Source: Reclinomonas americana ATCC 50394
Lineage: Eukaryota; Jakobida; Jakobea; Jakobida
Direction of reading: 5' to 3'
NCBI GenBank assembly: GCA_048213135.1
Contig: PS015202.1
Coordinates: 10,935-61,087 of the forward strand
DNA length: 50,153 bases
The notes beneath the pieces are model-generated. The model had not been told where the DNA came from and did not search any database. It worked only from the letters and a program-made list of their open reading frames with translations. Shown piece by piece: positions 1 through 14,200 of the stretch (the stretch's first letter is position 1; each line of letters begins with the position of its first letter). A program made the translations under genes and the position numbers.

Positions 1-445
1 CGCACCAGAAGAAGCCGACCAATAAAATGCCAAAGTGTGTGCACAAGAAGGGCACCACCACACACGCCTCTTTCAGCGCCACATTGCGCTTGTCGAATGC
101 GCCACTGTAGAACACAGAGTACACAATCATGGCCGCTGCGTGTGTGTGCGTGCGGATGATGAGTTAGACGCTGTGTGTGTGTGAGAGAGAGAGAGAGAGT
201 GCGCTCACCTAATGCCGAGCCTGCTTGAATCAACGGGAAGAAGAGAATGGTGCTGTAGTGTGTGCTTCGATGTGGTGGTCTCCGTTGCTGTCGACACTGG
301 TGTGAGCGCATGCATGTGTGTGTGTGTGAGTGAGTGGAGACGCAACGTAAATGTAGAAGGCAAAGACTGCCATCACGAGAAAGTAGATGCCATAGCAGAT
401 GGCAAGGACCAGCACACTCCAGTGTGTGAGGTCGATCACCGACAT
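1..445 (-). CDS. Multi-pass membrane protein, N-terminal part (runs off left edge)
   Basis: The gene begins with the ATG at 443-445 (MSVIDLTHW) and encodes a first hydrophobic helix rich in Val/Leu/Ile/Tyr. A putative intron (about 366 down to 258) joins to a short exon reading TILFFPLIQAGSAL. A second CA-rich intron joins to an exon reading AAMIVYSVFYSGAFDKRN, then another hydrophobic stretch ending VGFFWC at the window edge. Alternating hydrophobic helices with a short charged loop (FDKRN) indicate a polytopic membrane protein. I do not recognise the family. The start lies only 80 bp downstream of the stop of the HECT ligase gene on the same strand. The donor of the first intron (GC|gtctcc) is chosen only because it keeps the frame, so the exon borders are tentative. 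What is seen is hydrophobicity and frame continuity; the function is unknown. Confidence 0.5.
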
Positions 446-525
446 TGCAACAAAGACGATCAATGAATGAGAGACGACGGAGGACGCATGCGGGATTGTT
501 CACTTCGTTGTTTTCATGATGGACG

Positions 526-2204
526 TCAGTCGTCTTCGGCAAACACCGCCGAGGAGGCAACCTGAAGAAGAGAGAACTCGTGAGAAGTGCACGGAAGGCA
601 GTCAGTGACGGCCACCACGGAACCTGATCGGCGTCGATTGCTGCGACATCACAACAAGTCAGTTTAGCGACTCGTTCAACAAGCACACAGACAAAAGGAA
701 ACACGGCAACGCACCCGCCGTGTGCATCATGGCGTACCGGAGCTTGGACTCGAGGACAGCTGCAGCGTAGTGTTGGTGAGGAAACACGACAAAAGACACG
801 GTTCACCGTCGTGGACTAAGTGCCTCACACCTTTCGAAGGGTACTTGGCCAGGTCGAGAGTGAAGAAGCACGTGTGCGACGCCGGCAACGGCATGTCGCC
901 CTCGGCATCAACATCTGTGTGTGGCCATTTGTGTGAGGCAGTGGCAAAAATGCAGCAGGTGCCAGCTGCGCGAAATACGAAACTTGCGCCGTATCGTTCG
1001 AGTACGTTCAAGCGAAGTCCTTGCGTCGACGGCGACATGCGTGACTGGCCAGACACGAAGCGCAGAAGCAGACAGCGCTCTTCCGGGGACCACTCGCGCA
1101 TCATCTCCCAGAACCAGTTGATTACTGGACCGAGACTGGAGTCGGCACTGGACTTGCTCTGCGTTGCTCGCCCGGTTCAGACAAGGCACGCAGCGAACCG
1201 CAACACGCGCGCACTGTAATCACAAGCTGCTCACCTTCAGCATGTCAACATCAACGTCAGGTGAGCCGCACAGCGCCACCTCGAGGCCCTCCGGCGTGCA
1301 GTAGTCCACCAGCAGGCGTCGCTCGCCCGTCGACACGGCAAAGAAACCGCGGCGCACGGCTGCCATTTGCGCGTCACACTCGTGGATGCGTGCTTGCACC
1401 ACCAAGTCGATGTAGTCACGCAAGTTGGCCCACGTGACAGGCGTGTTGGCACCGTCGGGGATGAGCTCGACTGAGCTTCCGTCCGACAGCGGACACTCGA
1501 AATTGCACTCGCCGAGCAACTCTTCCACCGAGGTCGAGTGCGCCATGACGGATTCCGCGTGAGAGCGCAACAGCTCAAGCCAGCGCGCAACGCATGCGTC
1601 AGTGGCCACAACATCGGCTTCAGTCAGCGGCTGACCGAGCTGCATATACCATCAACCCAAAGTGAGCGCCACCGCATGTAGAGCACACGACCCAGCACCG
1701 TACGAACCAGTGCCTTCCAGAACGACGGTGCCATGTTCAACGGCAGCACTTGCGAGGCCTTTTGAGCGAGACCAAGGAACGTGCCAACGCGCTCAAAGTT
1801 GCGCATGTCGACAGCAGATGTGCTCGAGGCTCGCAACAGGTAACGATCGCGATACGCACCCGTTTGTGTGCGACCTGCGGCCGATGATCATGTATGAGCA
1901 CTGGAAGGCGTGACAGCGCTTCCTCAACAACTGTCGCACACACACACACATGCGTACCGTTGGGACACAAGCACAGGAGCGGCAACAGGCGCTCGTCCAT
2001 GAGCTCCATCGTCACTTCCGAAAACAGTTCGCGGGTGAGCCCTCCACCATCCACTCCACCCTCGCCAACAAAGTCCACAGAGAACGAGACGAGGCCGGTG
2101 GTGCCGCCTTGCTTTTCCAGCTGCGCAAACAGCTGCTCAAAGCAAGTGCGGTCTGTTGCCGAGACCGGAGCAAGCGGATTCTCAGAGATTGCTGCGTACA
2201 GCAC
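526..2204 (-). other. HECT catalytic domain exons of the giant ligase
   Basis: This marks the best-supported part of the ligase. Exon joins that restore the family pattern are: CPN-G|GRTQTGAYRDRYLLRAS (intron from gtacgc near 1950 to ccgcag near 1870); the join into VDAEGD before MPLPASHTCFF (intron ending cacacacag near 918); YPSK|AVLESKLRYAMM (intron about 762-834); and TAG|AIDADQ|VASSAVFAEDD. The C-lobe Cys sits in the expected HTCF context with the conserved LDL.KYPS following, so the enzyme looks catalytically intact. The acidic tail EDD is the end of the protein. Confidence 0.85.
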
Positions 2205-5200
2205 GCAATCGTACAGTTAGTTGTGTGCCCCACTCCTTTTCCCGATTTCCTCTCGCAACTCACCGCTTCGCAGACGCTGCGCGGAGACGCGATTGATCTT
2301 GACCTCCGTGTAGGTGATGTCTTCAGCTTGCGTGCTGGTGAACCAGCTGCTCATGGTCTGCGACAGGTTTTGGCGTCCGATGAGGCGCAATGCACTCTCC
2401 ATCAGCCGCTCCATGGACGGCACTGGCACAGTGTCGGGCACATTAGCGGCAGAGAAACGAGCCATTGGTATCACATACAGCCAGATTCTGATGGCCCACA
2501 GCGTGGATATGATCAGGTGCAACCGGTGCATGACGACTCGCTGCGGTACCACCGGCTGCGATGCACACAACGCGTCGGGGGCAAGTGAGACACTTGGCAG
2601 AATCGAATTGCGCGAGAACAGCAGGGCACACAAGACCAACCTGACCCGACTGCGTTGGAAAGACGACGCACACACCGTCGTAGTCTGTGAACAGAGAGCA
2701 CAGCGCACGCAAGCAGGTCGGAGGCCGGGACAATGGCAGCTGCTCCATCGCTGTCTCCACTGTCTGCCACACGGCAGACTCGAATGTGCCAGGCAGTGGC
2801 TGTGTGCTGCGCAATCGTTAGAAGAGATGAACAATCAGAGAAGCGAGCGCTTTTGACGTACCACGTGCGCGCCCACTCCGCGTGTCGCCGATGCAAGACC
2901 GCGGCCACTTCACCGACATTGGTCCAGTCCACTGCAGACGACGCAGGTGCCAGTTGCAAATCACGTGCAATCTCGGTGCCGTAGCACTCGCCGGTGTACG
3001 GCAAGCACGGCGTACAGTCGTAAATCGAATCTGTCACGCTGGCAGCACCGAGCAATCGCAGTAGACCCGGCAAGCGATCCATGGCCATGCGCAGTCGCCG
3101 ACCTGCATGCACCTCACGAAGATTGGAAGGAATATTCACGTAGCACGAGGACAGCGAGACGCACAGCTTGGATCCGGCGACTTGCCCATGAGCATGCCGG
3201 TCGAGGGTCGCACAAGCAGTGAATCGGCGGGCACGTACAACGCGAACGGCTTGATGTTGAGAGGTCGGTCGTCGCTGGTGAGTGCCGACTCTGGCACATC
3301 AGCAGGTGACAGCCAACGATTCGCATGCGTAGGGATGAGCTTCAGTGTTGCCACCGGCCTGCACCACGCACACACCATCAGTACATGCACAGAAAACTGT
3401 GTGCGAGAGGACAACCACGCGTACCCGTGCGCCACAGCCACAACAAATGACGGCAGCCAGCCGAAACAAGTGTCGTTGCCCATTTCGTCGTCCACCTGTC
3501 CCACGAGTTTGGGCTGCCATACGTGGTACAGATCGCCCGGTTCCGGCCCATCCGCAGGGTAAGCGTCGGCCAGCGCGAGACGGACTGTCAATGCGCGCGT
3601 TTCAATACTGCTGCCATTGCGACGACGACAACAACAACAACAGAGTACTGCAAGACGACGCAACGAGTGAGCTTGCGTGCTCGTTCGGCATGGTCGAGAG
3701 TTCGCCACTGACGAATGCCGGCAAGCACTGCGTCACGGTCCTTGTCGTCGAATGCATCACACGGGTCGGTGCTTGCCGCAGCTAGTTCGGCCTCCGACAT
3801 CTCGGTCCAGCGCTTAACTGCGCAGTTTCAAGTGAGCGAAGGGAAGGTCCCTCCCGCGTCACTTCCCTGCCGTCACTCACCAGTCGCCAGCAGCTGATAG
3901 ATGTTGTTTTCTTCGCCCAGCGCAGCCTCCAACAAGGTCTCCGGAGAATGATTGCCAGGTGCAGGGTCGAAGCGATGATCGATAATGGCGTGTGCACCAG
4001 CCGCCAGGAATGCAGCGAGCACCGACCGCGGCAACAACTCCGTGTCCATCTGCCATGCATGGGAAGGTGAGAGGACCGTGGCGGTGAACGTGTGCGCGCA
4101 CGCGTTTGGCAATCACGCACATCGTTGGCCAGCACCTCCACGAGCCGATGGACAGGCGACTGCCCGCAGCACATGCTGTGCTGCGTCGGATCTGCGCCCA
4201 GTTCCACCATCTCCAACAGCAGATCGCGGTACTTTTCGTCCTCCTCCGGCGTGTGCTCACTGTTGACCCACTCGTTAAAGACATCGATCAGCGGCAACTC
4301 GCGCGTGAGTGTCGGAGTGTTCAGCACACGCTGTGTGTACACTGGAGACAACAAATAATGTGAGCAGATGGCACTTTGCACACAAAAGGCGGTGCAGCGT
4401 ACCTGGGTCATTCAGTTCGCGAAGTTGCTGCATTTGCTCCGCAGAATAGGCGATCGCACTGCTCGTCGTGAACGGATCTCTGTAGGCTCCACCGCCCACA
4501 AAGTGCATCTACGTATTGATGCCATTCTCACACTGAGCAAACACAACGCAGATTGACATTCCGACTAAACCATGCGTACCATGAGTGTGGGATCCACGCT
4601 GGCCGCACATTCCACTCTCAACTGCGCCGGCTGCTCCACGCCTTCTTCAGTTTCGACCACAACGGCTGCGATGCGCTCATCAGTTCAGCAGAGCCACCAC
4701 AATCTCCACCCACAAAGAGAGAGAGCAGCAGACCAACAAGGAACACGTCCGCGTCGGGGTTGTACAAGTTCACTCTGTTCTCCACGCCGGCTCCATGGAG
4801 AAGCCACACTTGGGACTTTACACCGAGCGTGCTATCTGCAAACGTGGGGACGACTGAGATCAGTGCATGTGTTTGCGCAACAGAGGTGCTTGAATTCATA
4901 CCATTCGGCTCGAAGAGTGGCTCCAGCGAGACTGAGTAATTGCCAAAGTGTGCGGTGACGCACTTGTCACCACTCCACACACGACCCTTGCGATCGAGTT
5001 CGTACACAAGATCCCTGCCTTGTGAGGTGAGTGCCAAGAGAACGCCATCCACCTTGTTGGATCTGTAACTTCACCTTCGTTCCGTAAGCAGCTCACGCGG
5101 TGTTGGCAAGAACGACTCCTCCACGTTCAACCAGCAGATTGTGCCGGCAGCGACATCTGACTGCAAGATAAAGTGCTGGCCATCATAGGAATTTCGCACA

Positions 5201-8200
5201 ACAAACGCTGCATGTAAAACACAGTGAAAGCGAGAAGAGTGGTCATCGGGAAAGAAGAGGTACGCACGAAGTGATGTGAACGGCACATGCAGTTGTCGAC
5301 TGGGTGGCAGGTAGCGGAACGACGGACGACGGAATAGCGGGTTGTCGATGCCGAACGAGTGCATTCGGAACGTGATGAGATCAGACAGTTGGCGCACAGG
5401 CGGATCGGCCAGCACACCCTCCACCACAAAGTCACTGCTGAGCGCCACGCACACCTCGGCACGCGCCGTTCGTGTCGCCTGCAGTGTGCGGTGAGAGGAG
5501 TTCACCAGACATCAGCATGCATCTCACCACACCTTGGCCAACTCGATCCACATTCTCTCCTCCGGTGGCGTCGATGAGGAATTCAACAGACACTTGCGAT
5601 ACAACGATGCAGCTGTCAGCGCAAAGCGGTACAGAGGTGCCTTGAGCCACGTCAGCTGCGCAGGGGTGGGCGGAGGGGGTAAGATATGTGAGCAGGCCGA
5701 CTGAATATGAACACACACGAGTGGCGGCGCAGTCACGCACTCGACGGAAGAACTCCGCTGCAACCTCCAGTCGATCCATGAAACGCGAAGATAGGATTCG
5801 ATCGGGACACTTGAACATGTACCCTACAGCGCGAGCTCAGTCCATCAGCTCAGTTTGGAAGCTTGCACTCTCACATCGATGAGTGACGCACGTTCTGTGG
5901 TAATGAGAACAAACTCGTAGAGTTGCCAGTCGAACTGGCATTGTGCGGCCCCTTTCGCGGTCGACAAACAGAGCAGCAGATCAAAGTGCTCCTCCGAATA
6001 GAGCAGGTCATCGAGCGCTGCGTCGCCTACTCGACACGACAACGTTAGCTCGAGAAGGAGGCCGCAGCAATATATCCACACAAACCCGAATCGAGAAGCT
6101 CGAGAATCACGCTGCAGGCCAAGAACGACTTGCAACGATTGTGCACATGCCAGCCCTCTGGCACTCTTGTCGATTTTAAAGAACGGTGAGAGTCGATCGC
6201 CCGAGGCAAGCAACACAAGTCCACTCACTTGTCGAAGAGCCAACGTGCCGACACTCGCTTCGACACAGTCATGAATGCCCAATTGACCAAGTTCTGCACC
6301 GCAGCCGGGCTGCCGTAACGCAAGATACGCTGCACGACGGGTCGCACCGCCTCCGAGTAGCCTGCAGTACCACCCGTCAGCAAAGGCAACATGCACTCAA
6401 ATCACAGCACACTCAAGGCACTCGCTCCCACCTGCCACCGTCATCGACTCGTACATCAGTGCGGAGAGCAGTGTTTCCATGTTTTCTTCGGTGAGCACAC
6501 TCTCCGCCACGCACTGGAGCAGGCGCAGTACGGTGCGACGGGCGTAGCCATGCACCACTTCACACGCATGCTTGTTGACAGCCGCACACTGACCCGATGA
6601 GGCCACCAACTCTGTGCGGGTGACACCACCGGTTGAGTATCAATCACCACCTGCAGTACGCCTGCAATGAAACACGCACCACGCCAATACTTGGACCGCG
6701 AGCGCGAGAATGTGCCACCTTCGCCCATATCGTCATTGCTTTCCTGGAGCTCTTCGCCAAGAGCCACTTTCCAGTCGCCCTACACACACCGATTTGAACT
6801 GCGAGCTCACGCATAGACGACGACGACTCCGTGCACCAACCAGCAAAGTACGCCATCGCTCCGAAGGATTGGAAAAGACACTGCCGACGACGGCTGTCGC
6901 CGGCTCGTCGTTCACGGCCTCACTGCCACGCACAGACATGAGGTGTTCGTGGCCATGAACGCAGAGAACTGCACACGCTCAAACCTTGCTGGAGGAGCAT
7001 CTTCGTCTTCACCGCGCTCGACTTCTCCGCCTTCGCCATCGTCGTCGTCGCCGCCACCATCCTCCTCATCGCCACCGCTGCCGTCCTCGTCGGTGCACTG
7101 ACTGGAGGTGTCGGTGGCGAACTGTGGCTTTTCGGTCGTGATCATGCAGGTGATGTCGATATTGGCGGCCTCGAAATCGTATTCCAACTCCTCGTCACCA
7201 TAGTCGGCCTCATCTGGACCCTGTAGCAGCGCACCGCGGTCAACACCTATTCCACCACCAAAATGACTTGCCAAAATGACGAAACATCACTGCCCGTGAC
7301 CACGTCGTAGCAGTCCTGATAGCGCCCTTGGTCGTAGTTGGTGGCGGAGAAGAAAGAGTACAAGTCGGAAGCCAACGTAAGCTGGGCAAGGGATGCGCAC
7401 AATCAATGTGTGAGAGAGGGAGAAGAAAACGCAAGCCAGTGAACCTCGACATAGGTGGCTGCAGCGTCGCCAAGTCCAGCGGCACTCAAGGACGCGAGAA
7501 GCCCAGTGAGTGCATCGTCGCCTTCAGTCGCCGGTTCAAGCGAGTCTTCGTCGACACAGTAATTTGAGTCCAGCCACTTGGGAAGCGGACTCGGATGCAG
7601 TTGCTGCACCACCATGCGCGACGACTTGACAACCTTGCACGCGCGGAGAACAGTGGTCGTAACCGGACCCTCGAACAGGTCGACTGGTACCGGGTACTGT
7701 GCAGGCTGCTTGGCGAGCTCAGCAATCGACTGACACAACGCGTTGGTTTCTGGGCACGAGAAAAGAGTGAGCGTGCGCGCAGAGAAACATCGATCTGCAA
7801 TTCGCCACCGCTCACATACCAGCAGCGTGACGTGCCACAACACTGCCAGCGAGGCCACCATCTGCCGGTGTCGACAATACAATGTTCGAAACAAAGCGCA
7901 ACGCACCAACACACAGCAAGGTGCTCCACGTGCTGCTCGCGGCCGAGTCTACTTCTGGTCGCGAGGAGCGACACCAGTGCGAGCACACTTGGCTGCAAGC
8001 CGCGTACAAGCTGCCGAGCTCACTCTCCATCAACCACGTCACCGAGAAGGGTGTCTGTCATGACTGCCCGTGAAAAAAAAACAAGAGTTGACGGTGCAGA
8101 ACAGAATACAGGAGTGTACGCACCATTTCGGAGAACCGCAGTCGCAGTACCGACTGCGTACGTCGTTGCAAATCAGTGCTGAGCAAACTCGCCGTCGCGT

Positions 8201-11200
8201 CACGATCCAAGTAGGCCAGCAGCACGTTGGACGTCGCAGGATCCGCCCTGCTGCGTACCACACCGCCAAAGGTCAATTGCATGCCGTCGCCAGCTGCACA
8301 CGATACAGTCAGGTACGCTGCTCCGTGGCGACAGAACGCACGACACAGCGCACGCAACTGATGGCCATCAGTGCCGCACAGCCCAGTAGAATGGCACGAG
8401 GGCAGTCCCCATCGGTGCCTGCACCAGTGGACGCACGGGCACCACGGACAATCAGGCCGCACAGGTAGCCAACGACCTGGACGACGGTCACATAGGTTTT
8501 GTTGATAACATTCCAACAACCGAGATTCACAGTGCGCGAAGCACACCTCGGATCGCCAGCTCTCCCGTTCCATCATGGATCGCAGCACGGCACCGGCTTG
8601 TGCGCTGACTGTGCGTGCCAAGTCACCATCCTTGGCTCGATCTGTCGTCATGTAAGAGACGGGTAGTAGTAGTGGATGAAACAACCAAATTCTGGCGTCT
8701 GACCTTCATCATCCTCCGACTCGCCATCGTTGACTAGGACCGGCAGGAGACCACAAGCAACAAGCTCCAGCAGTGCAGAAGCGATGAGCACTAGCGGAGA
8801 GCTTTCGGGCTCGCCATCCAGCGCCGGGGCATCGGCAGGCCGGTGCTGACGCACCGACGAGGCCAGCTCAACAACTATTGCACACAAACACACATAAAAC
8901 AGAGACTGTGTGAGTGGACCAGCACGTGCACTTTGGGAGATCAAGGAAACGCACGATCAAATGACGGCAGCAATCGCTTAAACAAGAAGAGCATTCGGTA
9001 GGTGACAGAAGAGTGGGACACTTCGGCCAGCAGTCGACCGCAAATGGCAACTCTGTCGGCGCCTTGCGTCAGCATCGTAGCCACGTCCTCCTCATCCGCC
9101 GCGAACATGGATGACGGGTCCGATAGGAACACAGACGGAGTGACGGCTGGTACAGGCGTGGAGGCCGCAGATGGGGCTGCAGGTGCGCCGGCCTGTGTCA
9201 CTCTGCTAATGAGTACCTCGTGTGCACATTCTGCTCTGCAAGAACAACAATAACATCGCACCTCGTCCAGCGCAAAGTGCACAATACAAAACAGAATCGA
9301 TGCCTGCGACGACGCGCACAAATCAGCGGCGCACAAGCTCACAAACAGGCAATCCGATTGCACGCAACAGGCACTTGCGCATCGGCCTCAAGTCCACCGA
9401 ACAGACTGACCGACGCATATGCCACCTTGGCAATCTGCTGCACAAGGACGCTGGCTGAAGGCCGGTACCCGCGCATGCGCTTCTTGTTCCTGGTCAGTGG
9501 AAGCGCGCGACACAGGAGTACGGCCAGCGTCCGCACAGTGGCGTACACGAGACTGTACGCCAGGGCTGCAAAGAAAAAATGCACTTCCGTTCGGTGCGCA
9601 GCAAACAAAGCCGCCGTCGAGATACACAAACCTCGATTGAGCAACGGATGCAGGGGACGGCTCGAGGCTGCGCTCATGTCGGCAAATGTGCGTTCCATGG
9701 CGTGCCACGCCGACTCGGCTCCAACTCCCTGGCACGGACGATCGAGCAGCTCGGTCAACAGCTGGAAATCCCTCGGTTGCCACTGCACCGACAGCAAGTC
9801 CAACAGTCCCCCAGAGAGGCCATTGTGGTGGCCGTATGCATTCTTGCACCGCAGTTCATCCCAGAGGGTGGAGACGAGTGCGTGGAAGGTGGCCATGGTA
9901 GCAGATTGGCTCTCGTCCAACACCACCTGGTAGCAAGCAAAATGAGCACTCATCGCCGCTTACAGAATCAATCAATCACGCAGCAGCAGACGCACCTCGT
10001 CAGTGTTCGGGCCAAGGTAATGGACACCGGCCAGACTGCGACAGATCCACACACAGAAGGATGGACGCGTCGCGTGCATACTCGGAATGCTGCTGTCTGT
10101 GATGGTGCGATCCAACAGACTGCGCGTGGCCTTTAGCATGAACAGACGGTTTGCGAGGCGAGTTGAGCGATTCGTCATCACACGCAGAGCGTCGTCGACA
10201 TTGCCTGTGCCGGCAGGTGACTGGGCGTCACAACAGCGGACAGAGTCAAGAGCCACGAGGAGCACCAGTACTCACCCTTGTCTTGCACAAACTCCGTGAT
10301 GTTGGTGGCGATTTCGTGGCGCAGCGCTTCCAGTTGCGCTGCAGAGTGATTGGCAAACATGCGTCGCAGCTGTCCCCCATGATGAGATGGCTCGAGAAGA
10401 GGATACAGACTCTACAACCAGGTCACGACATGACATGATGCACACCTTGCGCTGCTGCGCCTGAATCAACGAGGAGTGGTCGCCGAACGGCGCATTGGCG
10501 GCCTGGAGCATGCCTCCCATTCAGCAGCTCACTAAATAACAGCCGCTTTCACCACAAACTCACCGACGTGGCTGGCGTCGCGGTGGCTTGTGCAGCGACC
10601 AACAGTGGATGCAGCTGCAAGTCCAAGAGGAACAGCAATCTGGCAAATGTGCATGTCAACACGTACTCCCTTGCGCACACAAAGCACATTGAGTACTGCT
10701 TATACCTTTTCTTGATGTCGGCACACACCACCTGCGTTGCGTCAGCGCTGCACACTGGTGTGAGACAACTCTAATTGCGCGTAACAAAAAAGGCGGTGAC
10801 GCACCGAGAGAGATCTCTTTCGCTCGTCAACACGGACTGCTGCATGTGAATCTGGCGTCGCAGCTGCGAGTCGACGACCACATGAGAATTGAGCGTGAAA
10901 TCTTCGTGCCAGTGTGCACGACTCACCTGCTCCGCCTTGATCAGGAGGCGCACCAACGCGTCGTTGGAGATGTCGTGCTGTCGACACGGCTCCATCGAGT
11001 CGGTGTGCTTTGCGAGGCAGGCAAAGAGCAGACGCACACACTCGTTCTCTGCGCACGACGCGAGGTGAGCGCAAACGGAGAATGTCACGATGCTCGCACC
11101 CGCCTTGCTTGCGTACCCTCATCACTGCTGCTGCCGCGTACGAGTGGCGGAAGACGATGGCGATGAGCCTCCGCAAGCCGGGAGTAGAACGCTGGTCGAT

Positions 11201-14200
11201 TCAGTAAGCAAGTGACACGAGAGATAGAATGGAAAAAGGTCACGTACCTCCGCCATCTCCCTCTCCCTTGCCGATTTCCACGAGCAACACGTGATCGACA
11301 TTCATGCTGGTCTCGAGGCTCGACTCAAACAGTCGCCATCTGGCCAACTTACGACCCTCCGTTGCGGGGGCCAGCGTGCCGCGCAGTGCCTGCAAGGAGC
11401 ATGCCGGTGAGTGGGCACACNNNNNNNNNNNNNNNNNNNNNNNNNNNNNNNNNNNNNNNNNNNNNNNNNNNNNNNNNNNNNNNNNNNNNNNNNNNNNNNN
11501 NNNNNNNNNNNNNNNNNNNNNNNNNNNNNNNNNNNNNNNNNNNNNNNNNNNNNNNNNNNNNNNNNNNNNNNNNNNNNNNNNNNNNNNNNNNNNNNNNNNN
11601 NNNNNNNNNNNNNNNNNNNNNNNNNNNNNNNNNNNNNNNNNNNNNNNNNNNNNNNNNNNNNNNNNNNNNNNNNNNNNNNNNNNNNNNNNNNNNNNNNNNN
11701 NNNNNNNNNNNNNNNNNNNNNNNNNNNNNNNNNNNNNNNNNNNNNNNNNNNNNNNNNNNNNNNNNNNNNNNNNNNNNNNNNNNNNNNNNNNNNNNNNNNN
11801 NNNNNNNNNNNNNNNNNNNNNNNNNNNNNNNNNNNNNNNNNNNNNNNNNNNNNNNNNNNNNNNNNNNNNNNNNNNNNNNNNNNNNNNNNNNNNNNNNNNN
11901 NNNNNNNNNNNNNNNNNNNNNNNNNNNNNNNNNNNNNNNNNNNNNNNNNNNNNNNNNNNNNNNNNNNNNNNNNNNNNNNNNNNNNNNNNNNNNNNNNNNN
12001 NNNNNNNNNNNNNNNNNNNNNNNNNNNNNNNNNNNNNNNNNNNNNNNNNNNNNNNNNNNNNNNNNNNNNNNNNNNNNNNNNNNACACACTTCACAGACGC
12101 ACATCATGACTGGCGACCTACCGAAGCCCACGACGCGAGCACCAACAGTGAAAGGTCTCGCGCGTGATCGATTGTCGCCGTGTCCACAGTCGGTGTGTGG
12201 CAGACGGCAGTCATCACGGTCGACGTGAGTTCTACCAGCCGATGCAGTGCGCGGAAAAATCTGCTTGGCGACTCGTGAGGGACACAGCAACGAAGAGGAG
12301 AGATGCTCACGGAATACGCACGATGCGTCAGCCGTGGCAACACCGGCATGCGACAGAAGTGGCATCGAAACGGCCAGGTACTTTCGCATGAAGCACACTG
12401 GCGATGAAGCGCGTTGCATGACCCGCGGCAAGTACGTCAGCTGCCTCACAAAAATGAGGACCAGTGGACGAAAAAAAGGAGAGTCGAGGCATTCAAACAC
12501 AAACACGCACCAGCTTGTCTCCAGTACCCAGCAGCCACTCCAGCTGTGTGGCGGCGACTCCAGCCACGACGACAAAACTCTCCGTCCAAGTGGCCCACAA
12601 TGTCGGCAGCGCAATTCTCTCAGTTCGAGTGGCCGCCAGCAGACGGGCCACACAACGGGAGAGGTCTTCCAGCAGCAGATCTCGCAGCACAAAGTCCGAC
12701 TGTGTCACACCAAGAGTTGTCGTGAATGAGCAAGTACGGTGACAGGCTTTCGCATCTTCATGCACGCTCCCATTACCTCTGCTTCAGACGGTTCGTCACC
12801 CTCACCGGGGCGGCGTCCAAGTTCCTTCTCTGACTCGTTGTCGGCGTTCTCCATGAACAGCCGGTGACAGGCCTCGATGATGGTTGCCGTGTATTGCGCG
12901 CCCAGCTGTGGCGTCTCCAACAACGCGTCTCGCACCTTCTCCGCAAGCAGGCGATGAACCATGTCGCTGATGCTGTCGTCTACAGTCGGGAAGTCGGCGG
13001 CGATCCGGGCCAGATACAGCAGTGGAGCCACTGGGGATCGACCGAAAATGATATTGGCACCCTGTGCGCAATCGTCGAGCACCGCAGCGCAGTCAGTGGC
13101 GCGAAAGAAACAAATCACGTGCTTCCTCTCTCTCTCTCGTGTACCATTTGCTGAAGGTTAACCAGTTCCTGGACAACGTTCTCAAACGCCTCGGCATCTG
13201 GACCTGCACTCAGGCCGCGCTTTCTGCACGCCACCCACAGATCCGCAAACGCCTCGCGCAGGATGGCTACAGAGTCACGAATCTACTTTTAGCCGCGCAG
13301 CTTGCAGAAGCAACACGGGTGATGCGAGCACGCACTTTGCCGGGCCGCGGGCCAGCACGCATCCTCTTCGGCCGCGCACCACAATACCGTCGTCTCGTCC
13401 GCGCGATGCGGACGTGCAACCTCGAGCACGCACAGTTCAGTCAAACGAACAACGGTGTCGAAGCTCCGGACGGCCGCCTGGTGCAACGCCGAACTCGGAA
13501 GTGCACCTGTGCCGGCCGGTGAGACACGAGATTGCCAGAAGACGCCACAAAAAGAGAGCAAACACTTCACCTGCAGCGGTGGCTGCACGGAACAATCGGC
13601 GCCGCAGCACATTGTGGAAACTGTCGAAGAAGCCGGCGAGCTCCACAAACGTGCGCGGGTTGATATCGTAGAGAAATCGTGCATGGGAAGCGGAGAGCGG
13701 GCGAGCGTCCAGCTCACTGGCCACCTTGATCTCGTCGAGTGAAGATGCCACAGAGTCCCAGGCTTGGCGCGCGTACCCTGCCCGTGGCACACGAGTGAGG
13801 GCATGTGCGCACAAAGACGACATGTGCTTTTTTGCCGACGCACAAATGAGAAGAACGAGAAGATTGAGGGCGCCGTGAGACGCAGGATCCGCGTCCTCGG
13901 AAGCGGATTCCCACTCCGCCAGCAACTGCAGCCACCAATCGCACATTAGATCGAGCGCACATATGAACAAAAGAGAACGCACACAGACCACAGTACCTCA
14001 GCCTGCGATTCTCGTGCCTCGTCACTGGCCAACTGCAGTGCACAATCGACCACACGCTGCTCCAGCGTATGACCGCCGGCGACATGCTCCAGTGTGCGCC
14101 GGAGCAGCAACACCAAGCTGCGCACCGAGCCGCACACGCCCAACGTCATGACCACCAGCGATTCGTCCAGGTCCGCGTCGGGTGGCACCCATCCGTGCCG

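Noticed and set aside
11212-12692. Long open frames spanning the N gap on both strands
   Set aside because: They exist only because N codons have no stops. The real sequence on each side is minus-strand ligase exons.
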